Shown one piece after another: positions 25,491 through 34,490 of a stretch of DNA of 64,000 nucleotides (position 1 is its first letter; each line of letters begins with the position of its first letter). The notes below the pieces were generated by a model. It saw only the letters and a list, made by a program, of their open reading frames with translations, did no database searches and was not told the DNA's origin. Origin of the DNA: Rikenellaceae bacterium (lineage in GTDB: Bacteria; Bacteroidota; Bacteroidia; Bacteroidales; Rikenellaceae); NCBI GenBank assembly GCA_015059925.1, contig SUZL01000001.1, positions 62,001 through 126,000 on the forward strand, read 5' to 3'. A program made the position numbers and the translations under genes.

Positions 25491-25955
25491 ATGACACCCT
25501 ATCACATCGAGCAAATCACAACCGACAAACGCGCCCTTATGCCTCTTCTTCTGCTTGCCGACGAGCAGGAGTCTATGATCGACCGCTACCTCGATCGGGG
25601 CGAAATGTTTGCTTTAATTGATCAATCACAACTCACTATTGCCATTGCAGTTGTAACACACGAAGACAACCATACCTTCGAGCTGAAAAACCTTGCCGTC
25701 GCTCCCTCCCACCAACGCAAAGGCTACGGCCGCGCAATGGTCGAATTCATCTGCCACCACTACTCCGACCGAGCCGATACATTGCTCGTCGGCACGGGCA
25801 ACAGCCCCCACACCATATCTTTCTACGAGAGCTGCGGCTTCAGCTACTCGCACACCCTGCCCGATTTTTTCACCCAGAACTACGACCACCCGATCATCGA
25901 GGATGGTAAATTGCTGCGCGATATGATTTATTTGAAAAAAGTTATCTCCCGATAG
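25491..25955 (+). CDS. GNAT-family N-acetyltransferase
   Basis: This is a 154-residue GNAT protein. Strand 4 and motif A are visible as LKNLAVAPSHQRKGYGRAMV (the QRKGYG loop binds acetyl-CoA pyrophosphate). Motif B is LVGTGNSPHTISFYESCGF, and the end is YFLKK-like. The fold and length are typical of stand-alone GNAT enzymes; the acceptor substrate is unknown. It appears to be transcribed alone from the box at 25467. Confidence 0.85.
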   Translation: MTPYHIEQITTDKRALMPLLLLADEQESMIDRYLDRGEMFALIDQSQLTIAIAVVTHEDNHTFELKNLAVAPSHQRKGYGRAMVEFICHHYSDRADTLLVGTGNSPHTISFYESCGFSYSHTLPDFFTQNYDHPIIEDGKLLRDMIYLKKVISR

Positions 25956-26008
25956 CCCCAAACCCTCAAAAAATCTTCCATCAGCGCGATTTTCTCACAA
26001 AAAATAAG

Positions 26009-26016
26009 TATATTTG
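26009..26016 (+). promoter_or_regulatory. -7 box of ftsE
   Basis: TATATTTG, 25 bp before the ATG at 26042. Confidence 0.5.
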
Positions 26017-26041
26017 TAAGTTAGAGAAAATAGCGAAAACT

Positions 26042-26770
26042 ATGGACAGAAACAAGAGCGTGATAGAGCTTCGCGGCGTTTCGATCTACCACACCGACGG
26101 CGAATCGAAGCAACTGAATAAGGAGGATGAGCTGGTGCTCTCGGACGTTAATCTAAGCGTCAGCGAGGGCGAGATGGTCTATTTCATCGGCCGTGTCGGA
26201 AGCGGAAAAAGCACCTTACTCAAAACTTTATATGCCGAGGTACAACTCCTTGTTGGCGAGGGAAGTGTCGTAGGTATGGATCTGCGACGCTTGAAGCGCT
26301 CCGACATCCCCTATCTGCGCCGCCGTATGGGCATCGTTTTTCAGGATTACCGCCTGCTCGACGATCGCAACGTCTTCTACAATCTCTACGACGTGATGCG
26401 CGCCACAGGGTGGAAGAACGAGAGCGACATCCGCCACCGTATCGACGAGGTACTGAACCTCGTGGGCCTGCAGACCAAAGCCTACAAGATGCCCCACGAA
26501 CTCTCGGGTGGCGAGCAGCAGCGCTTGGTCATCGCCCGCGCCCTTTTGAACTCGCCACGCCTCATTCTGGCCGACGAGCCTACGGGCAACCTCGACCCCG
26601 TCACGGCCGATGGCATTATGCGCCTTTTCCGCGAAATCACCGCCAAGGGCTGCGCCATCGTGATGTCCACCCACAACACTGCCCTTATCGAGCAATACCC
26701 CGCCCGCACGATTATGTTCTCCAAAGGCCACATCTCCGAAATCGACTTGGCCACAAGTTTTCAGGATTAA
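26042..26770 (+). CDS. ftsE: cell-division ABC transporter ATPase FtsE
   Basis: This 242-residue ABC ATPase has Walker [10 protein letters not shown] (residues 50-58), a Q-loop at IVFQDYRLL, signature LSGGEQQR, Walker [13 protein letters not shown] and an H-loop MSTHN. The phrase [13 protein letters not shown] is typical of FtsE. FtsE works with FtsX at the septum to control peptidoglycan hydrolases. No ftsX is adjacent; the gene stands alone before gyrB. LolD-type ATPases are the main alternative. Confidence 0.85.
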   Translation: MDRNKSVIELRGVSIYHTDGESKQLNKEDELVLSDVNLSVSEGEMVYFIGRVGSGKSTLLKTLYAEVQLLVGEGSVVGMDLRRLKRSDIPYLRRRMGIVFQDYRLLDDRNVFYNLYDVMRATGWKNESDIRHRIDEVLNLVGLQTKAYKMPHELSGGEQQRLVIARALLNSPRLILADEPTGNLDPVTADGIMRLFREITAKGCAIVMSTHNTALIEQYPARTIMFSKGHISEIDLATSFQD

Positions 26771-26812
26771 TCTCTCGACACAAAATTTTTAGGGAAAATC
26801 TTTGATTTTGGA

Positions 26813-26844
26813 TTTGGAAAACTCGATAAAAAAGCCTATTTTTG
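26813..26844 (+). promoter_or_regulatory. gyrB promoter
   Basis: TTTG (26813-26816) and TATTTTTG (26837-26844), 20 bp apart; a close match to the Bacteroidetes consensus. Confidence 0.65.
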
Positions 26845-26879
26845 TACGTTTTAACAAATGGAAATGATTTAAGACAAAT

Positions 26880-28841
26880 ATGAGCACAGAACAAGAAATT
26901 GTCAAGACACACGAGGAGGAGTATTCGGCGTCCAATATTCAGGTATTGGAGGGTCTGGAGGCGGTGCGCAAGCGCCCTGCGATGTACATCGGCGACATCA
27001 GCGAGAAGGGTCTTCACCATCTGGTTTACGAGGTTGTGGACAACTCGATCGACGAGGCGCTGGCCGGCCACTGCTCTCACATCGATGTAACCATCAACGA
27101 GGACAACTCTATCACCGTCCGCGACGACGGTCGAGGCATCCCCACCGACTACCACGAGAAGGAGGGCAAGTCGGCTCTGGAGGTCGTACTTACGGTGCTG
27201 CACGCCGGCGGTAAGTTCGACAAGGGCAGCTACAAAGTTTCGGGAGGTCTTCACGGTGTGGGTGTATCGTGTGTGAATGCACTTTCAACGCTGCTCGTTG
27301 CGGAGGTTCACCGCGGCGGCAAGATCTATCGCCAGTCATATAGCAAGGGTGCCCCCACCTCTAAGATGGAGATCGTGGGCGATTGCGACGATCGTGGTAC
27401 GATCATCACCTTCAAGCCCGATGCCGAGATCTTCACCGTCACGGAGTACAAATACGAGACCTTGCAGACTCGTCTGCGCGAGCTGGCCTTCCTTAACAAG
27501 GGCATCAACCTTTCGCTCACCGACAAGCGTAAGCCCGACGAGGAGACAGGCGAGCCCCTCCACGAGACTTTCTACTCGAAGGATGGCCTTCAGGAGTTCG
27601 TTCGCTATCTGGACAAGACTCGCGGCGAGGCCCTCACCGAGCAGATCATCTACATCGACACCGAATATAATGGCGTTCCCGTCGAGGTTGCTATGCAGTA
27701 TAACAACTCTTACTCGGAGAACGTACACTCATACGTCAATAACATCAACACCATCGAGGGTGGTACCCACCTCACGGGCTTCCGTATGGCTCTGACGCGC
27801 ACACTTAAGAAGTATGCCGACGAGTCGGGTATGCTCTCGAAGCTCAAGTTCGAGATCAACGGCGAGGACTTCCGCGAGGGACTCACCGCCGTAGTATCGG
27901 TCAAGGTCGCCGAGCCTCAGTTCGAGGGCCAGACCAAGACCAAGCTCGGCAACAGCGAGGTGTCGGCCGCCGTCAATGGCGCCGTTAGCACCGCTCTGGC
28001 ACTCTACCTCGAGGAGCATCCCCGCGATGCCAAGACCATCGTTCAGAAGGTTATTTTGGCTGCTACGGCCCGCCACGCGGCTCACAATGCCCGCGCCGCC
28101 GTTCAGCGCAAGACCGTGCTCTCGGGCGCAGGCCTGCCGGGTAAGCTTGCCGACTGCTCAAGCCGCGACCGCTCGATTGCCGAGATCTTCTTCGTCGAGG
28201 GAGACTCTGCAGGTGGTACCGCCAAGCAGGGCCGCGACCGTAACTTTCAGGCTATTATGCCCTTGCGCGGTAAGATCCTGAACATCGAGAAGGCTCAGGA
28301 GCACCGTATGTGGGAGAACGAGGAGATCAAGAATATGTTCATCGCTCTGGGCGTGTCGATCGGCACCGAGGAGGATAGCAAGGCACTGAATCTCGAGAAG
28401 CTGCGTTACGACAAGATCATCATTATGACCGATGCCGACGTCGATGGAGCCCACATCGCAACCCTTATGCTTACCTTCTTCTTCCGCAAGATGAAGGAGC
28501 TCATCGAGAACGGCCACGTCTATATCGCCACCCCGCCCCTCTACCTTGTCAAGAAGGGCAACCGCGAGCGCTACTGCTGGACCGATGCCGAGCGCGACTC
28601 AATCGTCGAGGAGATGGGCACAAAGGGAGTTCATATCCAGCGCTACAAAGGTCTTGGTGAGATGAACGCACAGCAGCTGTGGGACACTACTATGAACCCT
28701 AAGACCCGCATCCTGCGTCAGGTCAATATCGAGAATGCCGCCGAGGCCGACCGCATCTTCTCAATGCTTATGGGCGACGAGGTACCTCCCCGCCGCGAGT
28801 TCATCGAGAAGAACGCCCACTACGCCAATATCGACGCATAA
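26880..28841 (+). CDS. gyrB: DNA gyrase subunit B
   Basis: The 653-residue type IIA topoisomerase subunit supplies ATPase and toprim activity for negative supercoiling, with GyrA. The GHKL ATPase domain shows VLEGLEAVRKRPAMYIG, EVVDNSIDEA, DDGRGIP and GGLHGVGVSCVNALS. The transducer domain follows, then toprim motifs EGDSAGGTAKQGRD and DADVDGAHI, and the C-terminal YKGLGEMN...LWDTTMNP block. The length is that of GyrB without the proteobacterial insertion. ParE is less likely given the residues around the toprim domain. Monocistronic. Confidence 0.95.
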   Translation: MSTEQEIVKTHEEEYSASNIQVLEGLEAVRKRPAMYIGDISEKGLHHLVYEVVDNSIDEALAGHCSHIDVTINEDNSITVRDDGRGIPTDYHEKEGKSALEVVLTVLHAGGKFDKGSYKVSGGLHGVGVSCVNALSTLLVAEVHRGGKIYRQSYSKGAPTSKMEIVGDCDDRGTIITFKPDAEIFTVTEYKYETLQTRLRELAFLNKGINLSLTDKRKPDEETGEPLHETFYSKDGLQEFVRYLDKTRGEALTEQIIYIDTEYNGVPVEVAMQYNNSYSENVHSYVNNINTIEGGTHLTGFRMALTRTLKKYADESGMLSKLKFEINGEDFREGLTAVVSVKVAEPQFEGQTKTKLGNSEVSAAVNGAVSTALALYLEEHPRDAKTIVQKVILAATARHAAHNARAAVQRKTVLSGAGLPGKLADCSSRDRSIAEIFFVEGDSAGGTAKQGRDRNFQAIMPLRGKILNIEKAQEHRMWENEEIKNMFIALGVSIGTEEDSKALNLEKLRYDKIIIMTDADVDGAHIATLMLTFFFRKMKELIENGHVYIATPPLYLVKKGNRERYCWTDAERDSIVEEMGTKGVHIQRYKGLGEMNAQQLWDTTMNPKTRILRQVNIENAAEADRIFSMLMGDEVPPRREFIEKNAHYANIDA

Positions 28842-28864
28842 TACAAACCCAGCAATCAAATAGG

Positions 28865-28904
28865 AAAGGGCTGTCCAACAAATCTGTTGCGACAGCCCTT
28901 TTTT
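28865..28904. terminator. bidirectional terminator between gyrB and mutS
   Basis: An AAAGGGCTGTC / GACAGCCCTTT stem with an inner CAACA/TGTTG pairing and T6. Third copy of the hairpin family at 399-436 and 3119-3160. Confidence 0.8.
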
Positions 28905-28921
28905 AGTAGTTTGGAGTTGTA

Positions 28922-31657
28922 TTATAACCCTGTTATCCTCTTAATCTCATTCAACTTATTCAGCGCTTCGAGCGGCGTGAGCGAATTTATATCCAATCCC
29001 TTAATCTGGTCGCGTATCTGCACCAGCACAGGATCATCCAGCTGAAACATCTGCAGCTGCATACTACCCTTCTCGGCCACCTCCGCCACCTGCTTTGCCG
29101 ATGGCTGACGACGCTTGCTCTGTCGGCGCGGCACACCCGCCGCCACATCGTTATCGCCATACACCGCTTCGAGGTTTGTCAATATCTGCTCCGCGCGCTT
29201 CACGATCGTCTGCGGCATACCCGCCATCCGCGCAACGTGAATACCGAACGAGTGTTCCGTACCGCCACGCTGCAACTTTCTCAGGAATACAATCGTATTA
29301 TCCACCTCGCGCACCGATACGTTGTAGTTCTTCACCCTGTCGAACAACTGCTCCATCTCGTTGAGCTCGTGATAGTGCGTCGCAAATAGCGTCTTGGCGC
29401 GTCCCTTCGGATGGTTGTGAATATACTCCACCATCGCCCACGCAATCGATATTCCGTCGTAAGTACTCGTTCCACGACCAATCTCGTCAAGCAGAATCAA
29501 GCTTCGATCCGATATGTTGTTCAGGATACTCGCCGACTCCAACATCTCGACCATAAACGTCGACTCTCCCTGCGAGATATTATCCGACGCACCCACTCGC
29601 GTGAAGATCTTATCCACTACGCCGATATGCGCCCGTCGCGCAGGCACGAACGATCCCATCTGCGCCATCAGTATTATCAACGCCGTCTGACGCAGTAGCG
29701 CCGACTTACCCGACATATTGGGACCCGTAATCATCATCACCTGCTGATCCTTATCGTTGAGCAACACATCGTTAGGCACATACTCCTGCCCCACGCCCAG
29801 CAGTCGCTCGATCACGGGATGGCGACCATCCCGAATATCAATCGTCGCACCGTTGTCAAGCGTCGGACGCACATATCCGCACTCCACAGCCATTCGCGCA
29901 AAGCTCTGCAAGCAATCTAATCGCGCCAGCACGGCCGCATCGCCGAGCAGATGTCCGAGATAGGCCGTAGCCTTCTGAATCAGATTGTTATATATCGCCA
30001 ACTCGATCTGCAGTATTCTATCCTGCGCACCGAGTATCTTCTCCTCATACTCCTTCAGCTCGGCCGTAATATATCGCTCGGCTGCCGTCAGCGTCTGCTT
30101 CCGAATCCAACTCTCGGGCACCTTATCACGATGCGTGTTACGCACTTCGATATAATATCCGAACACGTTGTTGTAGCTGATCTTCAGCGACGGTATTCCC
30201 GTCGCCTCACTCTCGCGCTCGAGAATCTGCTGCAGAATCTCCTTGCCGTGCATCGCCACCCTTCGCAGGTCATCCAGCTCGGCCGACACTCCATCGGCAA
30301 TCACTCCACCCTTCTGTATCTGGTTCGACGCAGGATCGGGATATATCGTCGTGGTGATCAACTCGCGTAGCTCCACCAGCGGATCAATCTTCTCAGCAAT
30401 CTCGTACAGAGGCTCGCTATCGCCACCCTCAAGCAGCGCCCGCGTCATCTCCATCGCCGCAAGCGACTGCCCCAGCTGCACGAACTCTCTGGGCAGAATC
30501 CTCGCCGCCGCTATGCGTGCCGCCATACGCTCCACATCGCCAATCGACGCAAGCTGCTCAGCCAATGCCTCCGCCAGCTCACGATCCTTCACCACCGCCT
30601 CCACCACATCGTGGCGACGACCAATGCGCTCCACATCCACCAGCGGCATCGACACCCATCGGCGCAACATACGACCTCCCATCGACGTGAGCGTGCGATC
30701 GATCACATCCACAAAACCCGTCTTTGCCTGCTGCGCATTCGACGAGAAGAGCTCAAGATTGCGGATCGTAAAACGGTCGATCCACACCGAATCGCGCTGA
30801 TCGATACGCTTTATAGAGTTAATATGCGCTATATCACGATGTTCCGTAAACTCCAGATAGTAGAGTATCGCTCCCGCCGCAGCCACTCCGGCATCCAACC
30901 CCTCTACGCCAAAACCCTTCAGCGAGGGCGTTGCAAACTGCTTGCATAACTTATCATAATTCAGTTCCGACGAGAATATCCACTCATCCAATCGGTATGT
31001 GTAGTGTCGGCATCCGAACGACTGCTCAAAACGCTGATCCTCGCCTCGTTGATACAACACCTCTTTTGGTGCAAAGTTCGACAGCAACTTATCCACATAG
31101 CGATCATCACCCTCCGAGAGATAAAACTCTCCCGTCGAAATATCCAGAAACGCCACGCCCGTCGTCTTTCGTCCAAAATATACCGCCGCGAGAAACGAAT
31201 TCTCCTTCTCGGGCAGGATATTATCGCCCAACACCACACCCGGCGTAACGAGCTCAATCACACCGCGCTTCACCAAACCCTTCACCAGCTTGGGATCCTC
31301 CAACTGCTCGCATATGGCCACTCGCTCACCCGCACGCACCAGTTTGGGCAGATATGTATCAACGGCGTGATACGGAAAACCCGCCAATTCGACATACGAT
31401 GCCGCGCCGTTGGCACGTCTTGTAAGCGTGATACCCAGAATCGACGAAGCCTTGATCGCATCCTCGCCAAAGGTCTCATAGAAGTCGCCCACGCGGAACA
31501 GAAGTATAGCGTCGGGATGCACCGCCTTGATCTGATAATACTGCTTCATCAGCGGTGTCTCGACATATCGTTTTGCACCCTTCTCGGCCGACTGATCCGT
31601 TGCCTCGGCATTTGCGGGTGCTATATCCATATTTTGCGACTTTCTCTTTGTTGCCAT
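28922..31657 (-). CDS. mutS: DNA mismatch repair protein MutS
   Basis: The 911-residue MutS1 recognises mismatches and small loops and recruits MutL. Domain I carries the mismatch-reading motif GDFYETFGEDA near residue 60. The connector, core and clamp domains follow. The ATPase domain has Walker A GPNMSGKSALLRQ, SQGESTFMVEML, Walker B LILLDEIGRGTSTYDG and the FATHYHEL switch. A C-terminal tail with basic repeats (RRQSKRRQPSAK) precedes the dimerisation helices. Full length; transcribed alone toward gyrB. Confidence 0.97.
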   Translation of the reverse strand: MATKRKSQNMDIAPANAEATDQSAEKGAKRYVETPLMKQYYQIKAVHPDAILLFRVGDFYETFGEDAIKASSILGITLTRRANGAASYVELAGFPYHAVDTYLPKLVRAGERVAICEQLEDPKLVKGLVKRGVIELVTPGVVLGDNILPEKENSFLAAVYFGRKTTGVAFLDISTGEFYLSEGDDRYVDKLLSNFAPKEVLYQRGEDQRFEQSFGCRHYTYRLDEWIFSSELNYDKLCKQFATPSLKGFGVEGLDAGVAAAGAILYYLEFTEHRDIAHINSIKRIDQRDSVWIDRFTIRNLELFSSNAQQAKTGFVDVIDRTLTSMGGRMLRRWVSMPLVDVERIGRRHDVVEAVVKDRELAEALAEQLASIGDVERMAARIAAARILPREFVQLGQSLAAMEMTRALLEGGDSEPLYEIAEKIDPLVELRELITTTIYPDPASNQIQKGGVIADGVSAELDDLRRVAMHGKEILQQILERESEATGIPSLKISYNNVFGYYIEVRNTHRDKVPESWIRKQTLTAAERYITAELKEYEEKILGAQDRILQIELAIYNNLIQKATAYLGHLLGDAAVLARLDCLQSFARMAVECGYVRPTLDNGATIDIRDGRHPVIERLLGVGQEYVPNDVLLNDKDQQVMMITGPNMSGKSALLRQTALIILMAQMGSFVPARRAHIGVVDKIFTRVGASDNISQGESTFMVEMLESASILNNISDRSLILLDEIGRGTSTYDGISIAWAMVEYIHNHPKGRAKTLFATHYHELNEMEQLFDRVKNYNVSVREVDNTIVFLRKLQRGGTEHSFGIHVARMAGMPQTIVKRAEQILTNLEAVYGDNDVAAGVPRRQSKRRQPSAKQVAEVAEKGSMQLQMFQLDDPVLVQIRDQIKGLDINSLTPLEALNKLNEIKRITGL

Positions 31658-31703
31658 CTTTTCGTGGGTTATTAAGTAAGCAAAGATACTCTATTTTGGC
31701 CGA

Positions 31704-33119
31704 CTATTCAAAAAATCGCTCGTCAAAATTAACTATATAGAGCCTCTCCGTCGCTCGCGTCAGCGCCGTATATAACCAACGCAGCATATCGCGCGTCATC
31801 GGCTCATCTCCAAACAGCGCCCTATCCACAAACACAGCCCGCCACTGACCACCCTGCGCCTTGTGGCACGTTATGGCGTATGCGAATTTCACCTGCACGG
31901 CATTGTAGTGCGGATTCTCTCTGATCTCCTTCAGTCGTTTTATCTTGCTCTTCACATCCAGATAATCCTTCTCCACCTCCTCGAGCAGCTGACGGCTCTG
32001 CGTGGGCGTCAGCGATGGCGATTCCGACGCAAGCGTATCGAGCAATATCTTACACTCGATCTCCGTATCGTTGTAATCAGGAAATTGCAGCGTCGCCTCG
32101 GCAAAATGAAACCCATAGAAATCCTCAAAACGGCGGATGCGTCTCAGCAGTGCAACATCGCCATTTGCCATAAAACTCATCGGGCAATTCTCTATACGCT
32201 CCGTATAGTAATAGTTGTTCTTCACCACCATCAGCTGATCACCGCTCTCGATGGCCTCCTCGGCCGAGAGATTGTACCTGCGGATACCTTCATTATATCT
32301 ATTAGCCCGCTTATTCGACCGCGTAATTACTATCGTCTCATCTCGCCCATACCGATCATAGCAATCCTGCACCAGCTCCATCACCTCGCCTCCCGAGATC
32401 GCCCGCACATCCTCAAACGAGAGATCCAGCCGCGGCACATCGATCAGATTATTCTCCAACATACACCTCACCATCGTTGCGTTGAACAGAATTCCCGACT
32501 CCGCCTGCTGGCGCACCACATCATCCATTGAGGCATACGTTACCTCCCCGTATCGGCTCATCGTCGCGGGATCCAACGCGGGACTGAAGTCCGAACCCAC
32601 GGGCGGCAATTGTGCATTGTCGCCAACAATAATCAATCGACACTCCTTTCCCGAGCGTACATACCTCACCAGATCATCCAGCAGCGACCCGCTTCCGAAA
32701 ATCTGCCCCTCGTAAGTGGAGTCGGTAATCATCGACGCCTCATCGACGATAAACACCGCCCCACGCTCACGATTTAGGTTGAGCGAGAAGCGAGATTCGT
32801 AGTCAGCCGTCGTTCGCTCGCGGTAAATTCTCTTGTGTATCGTCTGCGCCTCACGTCCCGAGTATCGGGCCAGCACTTTTGCCGCCCGACCCGTCGGAGC
32901 AAGCAAAACTGACTTCACTCCCATCTCGTCCAACACCTCCACCAAAACCGACAAAATTGTGGTCTTTCCGGTGCCTGCATAGCCATTTAAGACGAAAATT
33001 CGCTCAAAATCGGGCGAAGAAAGGTAATCTGACAACATTTCTATAACTTTTTTCTGGCTAAATGTTGTTTCAAACGAGATTTTTGCGTAAATTTGGCCTG
33101 CGATATAAGTGTTAAGCAT
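31704..33119 (-). CDS. RecD-like superfamily 1 DNA helicase
   Basis: The 471-residue AAA ATPase is related to the RecD/Dda helicases. It shows Walker A NGYAGTGKTT at about residues 44-53, LLAPTGRAAKVL (motif Ia), Walker B VFIVDEASMI, IIVGDNAQLPPVGSDF (motif III), and the late motifs ITRSNKRAN, FAYAITCHKAQGGQW (motif V) and LRWLYTALTRATERLYIV (motif VI). No RecB/RecC partners are nearby, so it is a stand-alone repair or replication helicase. Divergent from the membrane-protein gene at 33178. Confidence 0.88.
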   Translation of the reverse strand: MLNTYIAGQIYAKISFETTFSQKKVIEMLSDYLSSPDFERIFVLNGYAGTGKTTILSVLVEVLDEMGVKSVLLAPTGRAAKVLARYSGREAQTIHKRIYRERTTADYESRFSLNLNRERGAVFIVDEASMITDSTYEGQIFGSGSLLDDLVRYVRSGKECRLIIVGDNAQLPPVGSDFSPALDPATMSRYGEVTYASMDDVVRQQAESGILFNATMVRCMLENNLIDVPRLDLSFEDVRAISGGEVMELVQDCYDRYGRDETIVITRSNKRANRYNEGIRRYNLSAEEAIESGDQLMVVKNNYYYTERIENCPMSFMANGDVALLRRIRRFEDFYGFHFAEATLQFPDYNDTEIECKILLDTLASESPSLTPTQSRQLLEEVEKDYLDVKSKIKRLKEIRENPHYNAVQVKFAYAITCHKAQGGQWRAVFVDRALFGDEPMTRDMLRWLYTALTRATERLYIVNFDERFFE

Positions 33120-33177
33120 TTTGTCGTCAATTTTGATTGTGAAACTGAATACAAACTTAATAACAAATAACTAAAAA

Positions 33178-33813
33178 ATGAAACAGGGAATACAATTTCT
33201 TCTTGGTCTGGCAATCATCGGACTTGTCTACGTTGTTGCCAATCTGATCTACACTCCGCTGAGCTTCGAGCAGCAGCTGGACGAGCGCAATGCCGCTGTA
33301 ACTGTTAAACTGAAGGACATCCGTGCTGCCGAGCGCGCCTTCAAGAGCAAGTATCAGTACTTCACTGGCGACTTCGACTCTCTTATCAACTTCATCCTTA
33401 CCGACTCACTCACTATGGAGCGCAAGCTCGTTGACGAGGACGACTCTGTTGCTATGGCACAGTTGAAGAAGGCTGGTAAGAAGAACATCGAGCAGTACAA
33501 CATCGCAGTTGTTGATACTATCTTCAACCCCCGCAAGCTCAGCAAGCAGGAGATTCAGGATCTTCGTTGGATCCCCTACACCGACAACAAGGTTGAGTTC
33601 ATCCTCGAGGCTGCTAAGGTTATGACTGGTGCAAACGTACTTGTACCCGTTGTAGAGTGCCGTGCTCCTTACAAGCTCTACCTCGACACCGTTACTTATC
33701 GTCAGAACATCATCAACCTGATCGACGACCGTGTAAACAACTTCAACGCATACGCAGGTCTGAAGTTCGGTTCAATGGAGGGTAGCAACAACGAGGCTGG
33801 TAACTGGGAGTAA
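33178..33813 (+). CDS. conserved hypothetical protein with one membrane anchor
   Basis: The 211-residue protein begins with one hydrophobic segment (residues 5-25, IQFLLGLAIIGLVYVVANLIY) and continues as a soluble, charged domain likely outside the cytoplasmic membrane. The soluble part has an alpha-helical stretch with AVTVKLKDIRAAERAFKSK that recalls type IV pilin or pseudopilin N-termini in shape, but there is no prepilin cleavage motif. I do not recognise the family. Codon use is rich in GTT/ACT, unlike the GC-ending codons of the neighbours, which may indicate high expression. A terminator follows; rsmD lies next. Confidence 0.7.
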   Translation: MKQGIQFLLGLAIIGLVYVVANLIYTPLSFEQQLDERNAAVTVKLKDIRAAERAFKSKYQYFTGDFDSLINFILTDSLTMERKLVDEDDSVAMAQLKKAGKKNIEQYNIAVVDTIFNPRKLSKQEIQDLRWIPYTDNKVEFILEAAKVMTGANVLVPVVECRAPYKLYLDTVTYRQNIINLIDDRVNNFNAYAGLKFGSMEGSNNEAGNWE

Positions 33814-33854
33814 TCCTCAGCCGAGGTGTTAGATCCATTCAAGGAACTAAAAAT

Positions 33855-33888
33855 AAAAGTCCGCTCCTTTGTCGGGGCGGACTTTTTA
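33855..33888 (+). terminator. terminator after the conserved membrane protein
   Basis: AAAAGTCCGCTCC / GGGCGGACTTTTT stem around a short loop with a T-tail. Confidence 0.8.
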
Positions 33889-33925
33889 TTAAATAAAGGA
33901 AAACCCTATACCTTATATAATAAAT

Positions 33926-34459
33926 ATGAGAATCATCAGCGGCACACACGGAGGACGAATCATCAACCCGCCCAAGAATCTTCGCGCACGCCCCACCACC
34001 GACTTTGCTAAGGAGAACCTTTTCAACGTGCTGGGCAATATGCTCGACTTCGAGGAGCTGGAGGTACTCGATCTCTTCTCTGGCACCGGCTCCATCAGCT
34101 ACGAGTTCGCCTCACGCGGTGTGAAAGCCATCACCTCGGTCGAGATCAACGCCGTGCACTACAACTTCATCCGCCAGACGGCTCAGGGCTTCGGCTTTCG
34201 CAATCTCCACCCCATCAAGGCCAACGTATTCCTCTATCTGAAGAGTTGCGCCAAGCAGTTCGATCTGATCTTCTCCGACGCCCCCTACGACCTTGAGGGC
34301 AGCGAGCAGGTCATCGACCTTGTCTTCGAGCGCGAGCTGCTGCGTGAGGATGGCATCCTGATCTTCGAGCACTCCAAGGGCAAGGACTTCTCCTCACACC
34401 CCCGCTTCCATAGCCTGCGCAGCTACGGCAGTGTGCAATTCTCAATTTTCAAGCGATAA
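33926..34459 (+). CDS. rsmD: 16S rRNA (guanine966-N2)-methyltransferase
   Basis: The 177-residue Rossmann methyltransferase starts MRIISGTHGGRII, the typical RsmD opening. It has the S-adenosylmethionine motif DLFSGTGSISYEF and a catalytic motif reading DAPYD rather than the usual DPPY; the Ala substitution is seen in some Bacteroidetes relatives to my knowledge. It modifies G966 of 16S rRNA during 30S assembly. A hairpin terminator immediately follows the stop. Confidence 0.9.
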   Translation: MRIISGTHGGRIINPPKNLRARPTTDFAKENLFNVLGNMLDFEELEVLDLFSGTGSISYEFASRGVKAITSVEINAVHYNFIRQTAQGFGFRNLHPIKANVFLYLKSCAKQFDLIFSDAPYDLEGSEQVIDLVFERELLREDGILIFEHSKGKDFSSHPRFHSLRSYGSVQFSIFKR

Positions 34460-34486
34460 AAAAACGAGCCCTCAAGCTCGTTTTTG
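34460..34486. terminator. bidirectional terminator after rsmD
   Basis: AAAAACGAGC / GCTCGTTTTT stem, directly after the rsmD stop and facing the amidohydrolase gene. Confidence 0.75.
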
Positions 34487-34490
34487 TTTT

